Source: Wolfiporia cocos (taxonomy: Eukaryota > Basidiomycota > Agaricomycetes > Polyporales > Phaeolaceae). Taken from it: DNA of 64,000 bases. The notes under the pieces were generated by a model that searched no databases, was not told the DNA's origin, and was given only the letters and a program-made list of their open reading frames with translations. Shown here in pieces: positions 32,927 to 43,652 of the stretch. The DNA lies in the NCBI GenBank assembly GCA_029448655.1, contig JACCLO010000006.1:2418001-2482000 (forward strand), given 5' to 3'. Positions within the stretch are counted from its first letter, which is position 1; every line of letters begins with the position of its first letter. The translations under genes and the position numbers were made by a program.

Positions 32927-35696
32927 ATGGCGTCCTACTCTGATCTTGCCAGCTCTCCTCAGTCGCCCGGGAGCATGTCGTCGCGGCGGCTGACCAACAG
33001 AAATACCAACCGGTACAGCGTCACGGCACTGTTCAGCATGGCCGCTGAGCAGGACGTTGAGGTAGAGGACGAGTTGGGACGAGGTGAGCTCGCAACCTCG
33101 GTTCTGTCCGGCGGCATCTGATGCGCGAGGGCGTTGGTAGCGCAAAAGCGATTAAGGGAATTGAAGACGCGAATTTCCGCCCAATCCAAGCGAAACTTCG
33201 TTCTCGAGCGTGACGTCCGCTTCCTCGACTCCCGCATTGGCCTTCTTATTCAGAACCGAATGGCTCTTGACGAGGTTGGTGCTCGACCGATGGCCTCACT
33301 ATGAAGGCAATCTCACACACTATCACAGCAAAACGAAGTGGAAAGGCACTTGGAGGAAGTTGACGCGACGGAGGGTCATTATCCCGATGACCGCAAGCTG
33401 CAGCAATACTCCAACCTCTTCTTCCTGCTGCAGTCCGAGCCTCGACATATTGCGAACCTCTGTCGCTTGGTTAGCCTGACGGAGATCGATACCCTCCTGC
33501 AGACCGTCATGTTCACGCTTTACGGCAATCAGTACGAGAGCCGCGAGGAACACTTGCTGCTGACGATGTTCCAATCCGTGCTGTCCTCACAGTTCGAGAC
33601 TGCAACGGAGTTCGGCTCTCTGCTGCGTGCCAACACCCCTGTCTCCCGCATGATGACTACATATACCCGCCGTGGGCCTGGACAGAGCTACCTCAAAAGC
33701 GTACTTGCCGAGCGTATCAACAGTCTAATTGAACACAAGGACCTCAACCTGGAGATTAACCCAGTCAAGGTTTATGAGCAGATGATTGCACAAATTGAGG
33801 ACGAGACGGGCTCTCTTCCACCTAATCTGCCCCGCGGGGTGCCTCCAGAGGTCGCATCAGCAAATCCGGACGTGCAGGCGATTATCGCGCCGCGTCTCAC
33901 TATGCTCATGGAGATTGCGAACAGCTTCCTGCTGACCATCATCGACAGTATGGAGACTGTTCCGTACGGTATCCGTTGGATTTGCAAACAGATCAGGAGT
34001 CTCACCCGAGTGTGTGAATTTGCGCTCTCCCTGTTGTCCTTATGCCTGATCCTCCGGTGCCGTTGCACAGCGGAAATATCCTGAAGCTACTGACTACGCA
34101 ATCTGTTCCTTGATTGGGGGTTTCTTCTTCCTGCGATTCATCAACCCTGCGATTGTTACACCGCAAGCCTACATGCTTGTGGACGGCGTACCCGCCAAGT
34201 TCCCTCGGCGAACGCTCACTTTGGTACGCAGGCAACAGCTGTGATGCGACGCATTCCCCTCATCAGATTTCCCCAGATCGCGAAGATGCTCCAGAATCTC
34301 GCGAACAAGCCATCGTATGCTAAGGAGGCATACATGATCACGCTGAACCCTTTCGTGGAGAACAACAAAGCCCGGATCAACCAATTCCTCAACAATCTAT
34401 GCGAGGTCGGCGATTTCTACGACACTTTGGAGGTATGTTGCGCGTTCGCGACTAAAGCGCGTGAACTCACAACTCCCGTAGATGGACCAATACATGGCGT
34501 TGTCGAAGAAGGACCTAATGATCAATATCACTCTCAATGAGTTGTACAACACACATTCTCTGATCCTTCAGCACATAGACGTTCTGGTGTGTACACATTA
34601 TCAGAACTCAGTCGTGGTTGGCTCACCCTTGTTGTAGGCACCGAACGAGAAACAGCACCTGCGCATCCTCACAGATGAGCTCGGGGCGGCACCTCCACAA
34701 GTGCCTCGAAAGGAGAATCGCACAATTGAACTCTCACTGTACAGTCGCTGGGAGACCCCTATCCAAGACATCCAGAGCGCGCTCATGGACTCCGTCTCGA
34801 CAACAGACATGTTGTACATGGAGACCAAGTCGAATCTCGTGCAACTCATCCGGTCCCTCCCACCAACGAACGACAAGCGGCCATATAACCTCGCCGCGAT
34901 CGCGGAGCGTGCGGCGACGACCAAGGACGCGACGCTCGTGCGGAAGGGCATCAAGGTCAAGGAGATGCTGCGCGAGCTCGAGGAGTACAAGATCATCGAG
35001 CGCGCGGACGGGTACAAGCTCATGCAGGATGAGGTCGCCGCGGAGCTCGTGCACCTCGGCAACCTGCGCGAGAAGGTCATCCTCGAGACCAAGTCGCTCG
35101 AGGCGGTGTACAAGACGATCTGCGACCACAACAACTACCTGCGCACCCAGCTCGAGCAGTACAAGGCGTATCTGCAGAACGTGCGGCTGACCGCGACGAA
35201 GGACAAGGGCGCGACGACCGGCGTGGGCGTCGTCACCGTCGGAGGCAAGGAGAAAAAGCCCGCGAAGCCGGTCGTCCACGGTCCCTACCGCTTCACCCAT
35301 GCTCAGCTCGAGAAAGAGGGGATCATCGTCGAGAGCAATGTCCCAGACAACCGGTAAGATCCGCCCGCGCTCGATCCTTGTGCCCGGGCTGACAGGATTG
35401 GTGGTCACCAGACGACCCAACATTTACTTCAATTTCACCTCGCCTACACCAGGTACATTCATCATCGCTTTGCACTACAAGGGTCGCGAGAAGGCCATCC
35501 TGGAGATGGACCTCAATATCGACGATCTCCTGGAGAAGGTTTGTCCGTTCTATCAATCCTCGATGACCGCCAGCAACTCACATCTGTTGTTTTTCGATAG
35601 CAAAAGGACAACAAGCATCTCTTGGACCTCGAGTACGTGCAACTGAACGTTCCCAAAGTGCTTGGGCTGCTCAACAAGATCTTCACGAAACGATGA
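32927..35696 (+). CDS. gap1: Ras GTPase-activating protein, Gap1/IQGAP-related type
   Basis: The model has nine exons (32927-33083, 33141-33274, 33329-34009, 34071-34223, 34277-34432, 34482-34586, 34638-35353, 35412-35538, 35601-35696) and encodes 774 residues, close to the length of fission-yeast Gap1. A short basic, coiled N-terminus ([19 protein letters not shown]) precedes the RasGAP domain. That domain contains [12 protein letters not shown], which carries the likely arginine finger, and [16 protein letters not shown], the structural FLR motif. A RasGAP C-terminal domain follows ([19 protein letters not shown] to [20 protein letters not shown]). There are no calponin or IQ motifs, so it is the Gap1 type, which speeds GTP hydrolysis by Ras and thereby damps mating and growth signalling. 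All splice phases agree and no lesion was found. An inverted fragment of it lies just upstream. Confidence 0.95.
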
Positions 35697-36179
35697 TTGC
35701 GCCACGTCTTCCGGGCTACCCTTCGTTCTTCAGCCCTCTCGGACCCTATTTATCACGATCATTATGTCTTTGTATGTTGCGCCGCCCCGCGAGCCCGTCC
35801 CTCGTGTCCCCTCTCTACTCTCCGTGTTTTCCTAATCTCTCGTTCTTGGCTTTGCTCTCTATACCTCTTCGTCGGAATACGGCTCCTGTATATCCCGCCT
35901 CTCTCAGGATGTATCATCGGTAATGCATGTATGCACGTCTCTTGACAGTAATCTGTAGTTGCCAGGCAACTGGGATATCGATGTTAGAACGGGCGACAAC
36001 CCAATTGAATCCCTTGCCACAATCGCGATCGGGCGCATTCTATGAGCACAATAACGTCCATAATCGCAGGAAATACAGGGCCCGGGGCGATCCCAGATAG
36101 TATCTACATTAGATCCCAGTCGCGATGCGTTACCTCCATATATAATCATACGTGTCTAGCGATTGGTCTCCTAGTCCCG
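35697..36179. other. Convergent intergenic region, nothing recognised
   Basis: About 480 bases between two genes pointing toward each other, so it should hold both terminators. The open frames seen here run into 3'-untranslated sequence and show no similarity. Confidence 0.5.
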
Positions 36180-37312
36180 CTAGAAGCTCTGAGGTGGCCA
36201 GTCGGGCAAACTATTGAGAGCGGCGTTGATGGCCTCGCGTACCCGCCGTTTCGAGGCGATGTCGCCCGATTGACGGTAACCAGTGTACACTTCGTGCATC
36301 TGGAAAGACGAGGCCGCGACCGAGTCTACAATTAGATGATTGTCGTCAGCACCACCAGGAAGCATAGCTGCTAGACGCACCATGATTTGAATCCGCCTCC
36401 TTGGCCAACTGCGCTGCATGTCAGCACGTGCAGCTAAATGTCCGCAGAAGCACGTACGGTCTCTAACCGGGCGACCTCCTGCGCCTGCCCGCCGTACATG
36501 CCAGGGTACCCGCCCGCGCCAAACACGCCCGCGCCGCCGAGCGACCTCGCCCGCGCCTCGATCTCGCGCTTGCGCACGGCCCACGCCTCCTTGAGCGCGT
36601 CGAACGAGTTCTGCACCTGCTTCCACGAGTAGCCGTCCCACGTCTCGAGCTCCGCCTTGTGGTCGCGCACGTACTCGCGCGGGTGTGGCGGGCGGTACTG
36701 CGAGCCCCCGAGTGCGGTCTGCTGCTGCTGCTGCTGCTGCTGGGCGTACGGGTCGAACTCGGGGAAGTACTGCCCCGTGGGCTGCGGCGCGTAGCCGGGC
36801 GTATACGCGCCGCCGAACTGCGAGGGCGTCTGCGCGGAGTAGCCCGTGTATTGCGGCTGCTGCTGGGGCAGGCCGGCGTAGGCGCCCGGGCCGTTCACCT
36901 GCGCGGAGAGCTGCTGGCCGAACGAGCTCGCGGGCTGGAAGCTCGGGCGCCCGGTCATGGTCGGGGACTGCACGGGGGCGCCGTACCCCTGCGGCGACGA
37001 CATGTAGCCCATGCCGCCGCCGTACGCGGTCTGCTGCGGCTGGAGGGGCTGTGGCTGCTGCTGGTGCTGGTGGTACGCGCCACCGTAGCCCGGGGAGAAG
37101 CCCTGGTCAGCGTACATCGCTGGTGGAGTGGAACTTTGTACAAAGCCTGAGGGTCGCTGGAGCCATGCCGTGTAGTGCGACGACGACGGGTCCGAGAAGT
37201 CGTCTCCGCCAGAGATGTCGGGGTAGCGGGTGAGGGCGTTGGCGGGATGGTCGATGAATGGGTTGTTGGAAAGCTCCGGGGGCGGCGAGCCATAGCTGCG
37301 GGGAGAGTACAT
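36180..37312 (-). CDS. Gln/Pro/Gly-rich conserved fungal protein of unknown function
   Basis: The model has two exons (36458-37312, 36180-36413) separated by a 44-nt intron and gives 362 residues. The start at MYSPRSYGSPPPE is preferred; an in-frame ATG 22 codons upstream encodes an unlikely Cys-rich leader. The first 220 residues are low complexity, rich in Gln, Tyr, Gly and Pro, with an eight-Gln run. The conserved-looking part begins at REYVRDHKAELETWDGYSWK and continues through a charged helix (ALKEAWAVRKREIEARARS). After the intron comes MLPGGADDNHLIVDSVAASS, then QMHEVYTGYRQSGDIASKRR and a C-terminal ALNSLPDWPP. I do not recognise a named domain. There is no signal peptide or membrane span, so it is probably intracellular, perhaps in an RNA- or membrane-trafficking assembly; that is a guess. 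Confidence 0.75.
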
Positions 37313-37618
37313 TGTGGTGATACAGATACAACGAGCAAGGGTACAAACGCTGCAGGCGGGGAGAGAAATACAATACAATCACAAAGAGCTGCGGGATCTG
37401 GCTGGGGATGCTGTGCGGTCACCGTCCCGAGTCCGGGTGTTGGATATCTGCTTTACGTCAACCCTATTCAGCGCTAAACACTCACTGCCGCCGGTACTCC
37501 ATGGCTGGGTCGAGTCGGAGAATCGAGTGAGCCCACAACGTTTTGATCAGGTTCGAGTGCAATGGTGACTGTCCATTTTTATCACTGGCCTTCCAGGGTG
37601 CAGAATAAAATAGATGTA

Positions 37619-38130
37619 CAGTCGACTATCTCATAATGCATCATGACCGTCCCCAGCCTGAGCTTGCGTGATGCATGCATTACCAGGTTTGTGACGATGT
37701 GTGACATATCATTGCATATGTGACCCTCAGATGTCACGCTCTAGTCACACGGTACTGTACATGCGCTGCACGACTCGACTCGACTACGACGACGACGAAG
37801 CTACGCACCGTGCCATATCTGGAGTGCTCTGCTTCTTTGACTTGAATTGAAGTGTGCACGCAACCTACGCAGCTGCTGCTGCATCTTCGGCTTCGCGCGT
37901 GATTTGCGAACCAGAGCTGAGAGTGTGAGAAGCAGGCAAGAAGTTTTACCTCGATTGGGTGATCGTCGGAAGTGATGATTCGCCTCATAAATCATGTGCA
38001 TAATCACCATTTATATACATATCTACTAATGCATCAAGTAAATGGTGATGCATTATTCATTATGAGATTTCATGCATAAAGGTGTCGGTCCCCGGCTTGG
38101 CTGATGCATAATGAACGGCATAGTCGACTG
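37619..38130. mobile_element. TA-flanked MITE (Tc1/mariner-like ends)
   Basis: The 512-bp unit starts CAGTCGACTAT and ends with the exact reverse complement, and it is flanked on both sides by TA (37617-37618 and 38131-38132). Ends starting CAGT and a TA duplication are typical of Tc1/mariner/pogo elements. Weaker inverted similarity continues inward (CATAATGCATCA against CATTATGCATCA, then a GGGGACCG block), and the interior is rich in ATGCAT palindromes. No transposase is encoded. It lies between the Gln-rich protein gene and the next minus-strand gene and breaks no recognisable gene. The rest of the 37313-38587 gap shows no gene. Confidence 0.7.
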
Positions 38131-38587
38131 TAGCGCCAACAAAACTCAGCTGAAGTCGAAGTAGCCTCAGTGAAGTATTGCAAATACCTCCACGCGCTGG
38201 TGTTGCGGCCCTAGAAGCACCAGCGCGATCACGATGTCCTTGTAATTCACGTAGAGGCTAGGCCTCTGAGACAATTGCAATTGGATTTGTACGCACGAGA
38301 ACCGTTCGATCGAGGCGAGGCAAGCATGCGCGGATGCACGGAGGGACTTGGAGAAGAAAGAACCCATTGCCACTGGAACTGTTTGTGGCGTCAGACCATC
38401 CTCCTCCTATCCAGGTTCGTAATCATGCGACATAGATTACCATATAATACATGCGTTGGTACGACCTACCTATCATACTCGAAAGCCTATAACACGACGG
38501 AACAAATGAGCGACTGTGGCGTGCTGGAGCGACTACAGAGATCCGTAACCAGCGTCCGTCTGAGCTGGAGCACTCACGCTGTACCTA

Positions 38588-40889
38588 TTATTTCTTGTGC
38601 GCCGGGCGAGCCTTGCGCGCCGCCTTGCGCACCCGCTCGCCCCGCAGCTTCCTCCTCTCAAACGCCTCACGCACCCGCGGCGCCTTCCACACGTCCAGCG
38701 CCCGCTTGAACCCACCCATCTCCTTCACCGCACGCGCATTGTCCCTCGCCGTGTCCACGCGCCCCCTGACGCGCTGCCGCACCGACTCGACGAGTCTCCC
38801 GCCCCGCGCGCGGAGCTCCTGCGCCTTCGCACGCGCGTGCCCGTGCTTCTCGCGGAGGCTCGCGCGGAGCCCCTGCGCCGAGCGTACCGACTGCGCCCAC
38901 AGCGCGCTGATCTGGCGCCCGATCGCGTCTGTGAGCGCGTCGAGCGCGTCGAGGAGCTCCTGCACGCTCCGCGCCGCCGCGCCGGCGACCGCGCGCCAGT
39001 CGATGTACTCCGCGAGCCGCGTGCCTAGTCTGTACAGCGGCTCGTCCGCCGTGGCCTTGCCCTTGCCCTTGCCGACGTGTGTAGGCGCCGCGGACAGGAG
39101 GGCCAGCGAGGAGCTGTCCGCCTGCGCGTGCAGGACCGCGACGGAGGAGGTCGGGCGGACGATGAGGTCCGTGGAGCCTTCCATCTTGCCAGGCCAGGTG
39201 ACCAGGCCACATCCGCACGGGCAGTCCGATGGCGCGTCTACCGGGACGGTATGGGCTGCGTCTGGCGTCAAAGGCGCGGAGGACTGACGGGCGCCAGCAG
39301 TCGATGTGGATGCAGTCAGAGGAGAAGGGAGCACCGCCAGAGCGAAGTCCTTCAGCGATGAAGAGATCAGAGCTGAAGACACGACACTCGAGGTGGATAC
39401 AGTCAATGAATGGTTGACTGGCGAGTTCATAGGCCGGATGAGTCCCCACATCGCCGACGATGCCGTGCACTGTTGGATGGACGTTGGGACAGCAGCGGAG
39501 GAACTGAATGAGCCTTTCATTACGCAACCAAGAACGACAGACAGCACAGCGAAGCTAGAGTTGACATCAGTCGCGGATCTAAGGAAACGAGGATGAGATA
39601 TACCCACATGGTGAATGCGTGCTTAGAAGGCAGCTTATGCGCTGGCTTCCGGTCCGCCATGGCGAAGAGCGGTCGTAGAGCGCGTGCGATCTGCTTCGCA
39701 CTAACATGATCGATCTCCTCCTGTTCTAGCACCGCAGACTGGCCGGTCGCGAGTGGTGCAACCTTGCCAAATGGAATGCCGAGAGTCTCCCAGTGCTGCT
39801 CAGCATCGAGAAGTTGATCCGCAGAATGAGGAACATCAGCCACGCCGAAGCCTTGCGTGAGCACTGGGAGATATAATGTGTGCTCTGGCAGATCGCTGAC
39901 TGATGATGGGAGGAAAACAACAGCTAGAGATGGTTTGTCTAACGGGATAAAACTCGACTGCAAGCGGATATAGTCAATCTACAGCGAAAAAAGAGACGGT
40001 TACCCACAGCATCGTCCGCTTGCAGCAAATTTGTGCGGTCGATCACCGAGACCGTGCGGCTTACACGGCCCTCGTCAGAGGAGAGGAAGCGGACATATCC
40101 ATCAGTCAGCCCGAAGATCTTGGAGGTCAGGCGCAGCCCGCGGCCTTGTGCGGCTTTCTCAAGCAGCTTATCGATAAGAGACCATTTCACGGCCGACGAA
40201 GTGCCGTACAGCACAATGTGGAAGTCCGTTCTTACAGTGGCTGCGTCCTCGTCCTCGTCTTCTGGGACCGCGGGCATGGCATGTGCACCCGGATCCGCAG
40301 CAGGCGCCGCGTCGGGATCAGGAGCCAGGATAGACGCGTCAGTGTCGAGTGAGTCAGCTTCGAGCGGGCGAGAGACATCCTCGTAGGACGTGTTGAGCAG
40401 TGTCTCCCGCGAGCTCACAAGCGGGTCCGGGAACGACAGGCGAAGATCGCGGGGGTGGACGATCGAGGAGGCATTGAGCGAGTTGGAGCGGGACGAGCTC
40501 AAGGTGCTCATCATGCTCTGGTCGAGCGCATCCTTGACACGCCGCTCCTCCTCTGGGTCTTCTGGCTCATCTTGCGCGGCGAGCACAGGGGCTGTACTGT
40601 CGCTGCTGAGCGCTGTGGATCGGGTAATCAGCGGCGTCTCGACGGTGAAGGTCTGGTCAGCAGCTTCTTCGGCGGGCTCGTCAATCAGTCCTTCCCAGGC
40701 ATGCACCTCGCTCGCGCGCGAGCTCCCGTCGTTGGACGAGCGACTCGAGAGCGGCCTGCTGTACGCCGAGTCCTCGCGATCACTGTCGAAGTCGGTATCG
40801 CCGGATGCTCTGCTACTTGCGATATCTAGCCAGTCCGAGTCGGACAGGCTCTCCAGCTCTGACAGAATTTGTGGGTCAAGCGTTTCCAT
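38588..40889 (-). CDS. Probable membrane-associated protein of unknown function
   Basis: The model has three exons (40008-40889, 39608-39957, 38588-39554; introns of 50 and 53 nt, both with GTGGGT donors) and gives 732 residues. The start METLDPQILSELESLSDSDW is chosen; an in-frame ATG lies eight codons upstream. The N-terminal half is acidic and Ser-rich. A structured region then begins (VRTDFHIVLYGTSSAVKWSL; FLPSSVSDLPEHTLYLPVL). Across the second intron lies a hydrophobic segment (FAVLSVVLGCVM) that may span a membrane. The C-terminal 200 residues are strongly basic and helical, with EYIDWRAVAGAAARSVQELL and a long Arg/Lys-rich amphipathic helix. I do not recognise the family. The layout suggests a membrane-anchored protein with a basic tail on one side. 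Confidence 0.75.
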
Positions 40890-41789
40890 GGACAAGTACG
40901 TAGGCTCATACACAGATATGGTGGTATGTGGAAGGAAGGTGCAGGAGAGGCAAGCCGTTTAAGCCGTGCGAGCCGGCTTTGGTTCTGTTTGGTTGTACCC
41001 GCGCGAGTCAGTATCGATGTGATGGCGAAGGCGTCGTAGGCTTCGATTACAGATACATGAGGATCTAGTGTATTGTCCAGTCCAGATACTACTGCACAAA
41101 GTTCTAGGCGAGTCGCAGCGACATAGAACACGCAGGCACCAATCCCCGGTATCAGATTTCGACACGACCACGTGACCGTGTTAATGAGCGTGACGCGTGC
41201 CAGCGACTGCTGCAGTGGCTGATTATCGATTAGGGTCGGTCTGCTGAAGAAATCAGTTACGATTCCTTGATAGCAACTTGAATGAGGACGATCAGCCGGC
41301 AGCTGGGCTCCGAGGTATAGAGGTCATTAATCTACCAGCCGGGAGGGGGAACTAGCCACGTAGGCTGCAGCGATATATATTGAAACGTCACTGGATCGCG
41401 GCAATTGGACGCTCAGCGGTGCCGGGTCGCCTCCATGCTGCGAATGCGACCGCGACGACTACACTATACAACTGTACACTGTCAGCGCTTTCAAGGTTAA
41501 ACACAACGCTTACTAGACATCTCGAATCAAAAGATCACGACTTCCGCCCGCAGATTGTCCTGCGGGGTACCAATGTGTCAGGGGTCCTTGAGTCTTGGAA
41601 TTACTCCGGTCTGAGCGCCGCGGGTAGCTTATAGTCGGTCGACTCATCTGCCTCGGAAATACTACCATGCCATGACGAGCAATCGCCACGTCAGGAGCCG
41701 ACAATCCCCCAGGTCACGGCGAAGATCCCCTCTAACTTGCAGATCCGGGTGTGCCAAGCGCAATCCGCACATCTCTGACTGCAACCGTC
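40890..41789. other. Divergent intergenic region, nothing recognised
   Basis: About 900 bases between two genes transcribed away from each other. Both promoters should be here. No coding sequence, RNA gene or repeat pair was recognised. Confidence 0.5.
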
Positions 41790-43451
41790 ATGGGAATCCG
41801 CATTTCGGACGTCCCGGAGGACATCTTGCTCGAGGTCCTGCTTTACCTCACCGTTACCGACCTCCTGTCGCTCAAACAGGTGCGCACGTCCATCATATCT
41901 AATCTCGCACGCGTGCCCGGAGTCCTGATGCCATGACCACGCCCTCGCAGACATGTCGTGCCCTCCACGCCTTCGGATCCTCGGACTACGTCTGGCACCG
42001 GCTCGCGCAGCGCATTGACCTCCCGCTCGACATTCCCCCGGGCGTCGCCCTCAACGAGCTCTCGCACGATGAGCTTCAGCGCATCGTCGTGCAGGCGATC
42101 CGCCTCGAGGCCAACTGGCGCCGCAAGTGTCCGCAGGCGCGGCGTATCACCGCGCTCGTCCGGGACACAAACGACCCCTATGTCGACGAGATGCAGTTCG
42201 TGCCTGGCGGCAAGTGGCTCCTGACCGCGCAGCGGCACCGCCAGATGGAAGGACGCTGGAGCTCGCACGTCGTGCTCTGGTCTCTCGGGAACATGGAGGA
42301 CGCGTACCGTGCTGCGAGCATGGAGGTCACAGGCTCCTATAGGAGCTCGGCGACCGAGCTGCTTGATGACGGCCAGAGCGCCACCGTCGCCGTCGGAGTG
42401 AGCGATGGGATCGAGTACGTCCCTGCAGCCGCATACGCGGAGCGTGCGCCTGACCGGAGCCCCCAGTATGATCGAGATCTACTCCTTCCCGCTGCAAGAT
42501 CGTTCTGAGATTGCGTACTTCGTGCTGCCCACGCCGGCACCCATATGGCGCGTAGCTCTGCACTCTCACCCGCGAGCGCCAGCCATCTCTCCGGTGATTC
42601 ACCAGCTAGCCGTCGCAGACGGGATGGTCGCTGCCACAGTGGTCCTCCCAGGCGGCAACTCTCCGCTGCAGGTCTTCCTCGTCGATGTGAAGACCGCCTA
42701 TTCAGGCTGGGTCGACCCGCGCTACACGGAGGCAAGTAGCATTAAACGCGCTGCGGTCAAGCCGACCGGCTAACGAACGCGTGCACAGCCGTTCTCTATC
42801 TCATGGGTGAGGCTGTACGCCGGGCACCTCCTCCTTGTCGGCGCGATGCAATCCAGCCTCATCCTGCGCATCTACCGCCTGCCCAAGCTCCGTCGCACGA
42901 TGAGCAGCGCCGCAGGCGAACCGTACGTCGACCTTGGGCCCATCCTCGTAGAGTCCAAGCAGCCGCTGCGCAAGGGCGCCGAGTTCGACGATGTTACGCG
43001 AGTCTCGCTCCCCTCCGCCTCTGAACTCTGTGTCATGATCTTCTACTCCTTCCACGACGCGCTCGATGTCGGGCAGGTCACGCACTTCCAGCTCCCCTTC
43101 TCCCCCGCGCTGGCCGGAGCCGGGATGGGGGCAGGGACGAAGTATGTGGCAAAGGAGGAGTGCGCTAGTGCAACACGCTATTTTTCGATGCCCTCTCAGA
43201 CGACTGCACAGCTCGCGCAGGTCGGCCCGAGCGGCCGCGGCGTGTGGCTCGAGCACAACTGGGACACCCAGCGGCGGCGGATCATGCGCTACCAGCCGCG
43301 CGACGGCCACACGATCGCGATGGTACTCCCGCCAGACCCTGCGCTGCCGTTCACGCCAAATTTGTGCCACTCGCTTGCGTTTGACGAGGTAACTGGTCGG
43401 GTGTGCCTGGGGCTATTCAATGGAGATGTATACATATTGGATTTCGTTTGA
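41790..43451 (+). CDS. F-box protein
   Basis: The model has four exons (41790-41879, 41951-42414, 42467-42731, 42789-43451) and gives 493 residues. The first 50 residues are an F-box: ISDVPEDILLEVLLYLTVTD followed by LLSLKQTCRALHAF and VWHRL. F-box proteins link substrates to the SKP1-cullin-1 ubiquitin ligase. The rest reads like a beta-propeller of repeated strands (FVPGGKWLLTAQ, VVLWSLGNMEDAY, MIEIYSFPLQ, LYAGHLLLVGAMQSSLILRI, GRVCLGLFNGDVYILDFV) without classical WD signatures, a layout common in large basidiomycete F-box families. The third intron has a GC donor (42732, GAG|GCAAGT), needed to keep the frame. The second-intron donor GTACGT at 42415 is preferred over an upstream GTGAGC because that would leave only a 31-nt intron. 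The substrate is unknown. Confidence 0.85.
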
Positions 43452-43652
43452 AGGGGAAAGGACGCGAAAGCATTGATAATCACACACGGTACGTTGATAG
43501 AATGATTGCGATACCCATCCTAGGTATTTCCCTTCGTTTAATGACTATTTTAATTGCTGTCACATTTCAAGACAATATCCTCCACTTCCCTACATCATTC
43601 TCGAACTACAGGGGTCGTTTATGATCATGAATACCCAAGTATAGGCATTCGT

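Noticed and set aside
34601..35423. Long minus-strand frames within the RasGAP gene
   Set aside because: Arg/Leu-rich shadows of the GC-rich RasGAP C-terminal exon.
37734..38010. Minus-strand frames inside the TA-flanked MITE
   Set aside because: No resemblance to a transposase and no splice support; probably chance within the element.
38167..38373. 68-codon minus frame upstream of the probable membrane protein's stop
   Set aside because: Considered as an extra exon, but the neighbouring gene already has a stop at 38588 and no splice signals join them.
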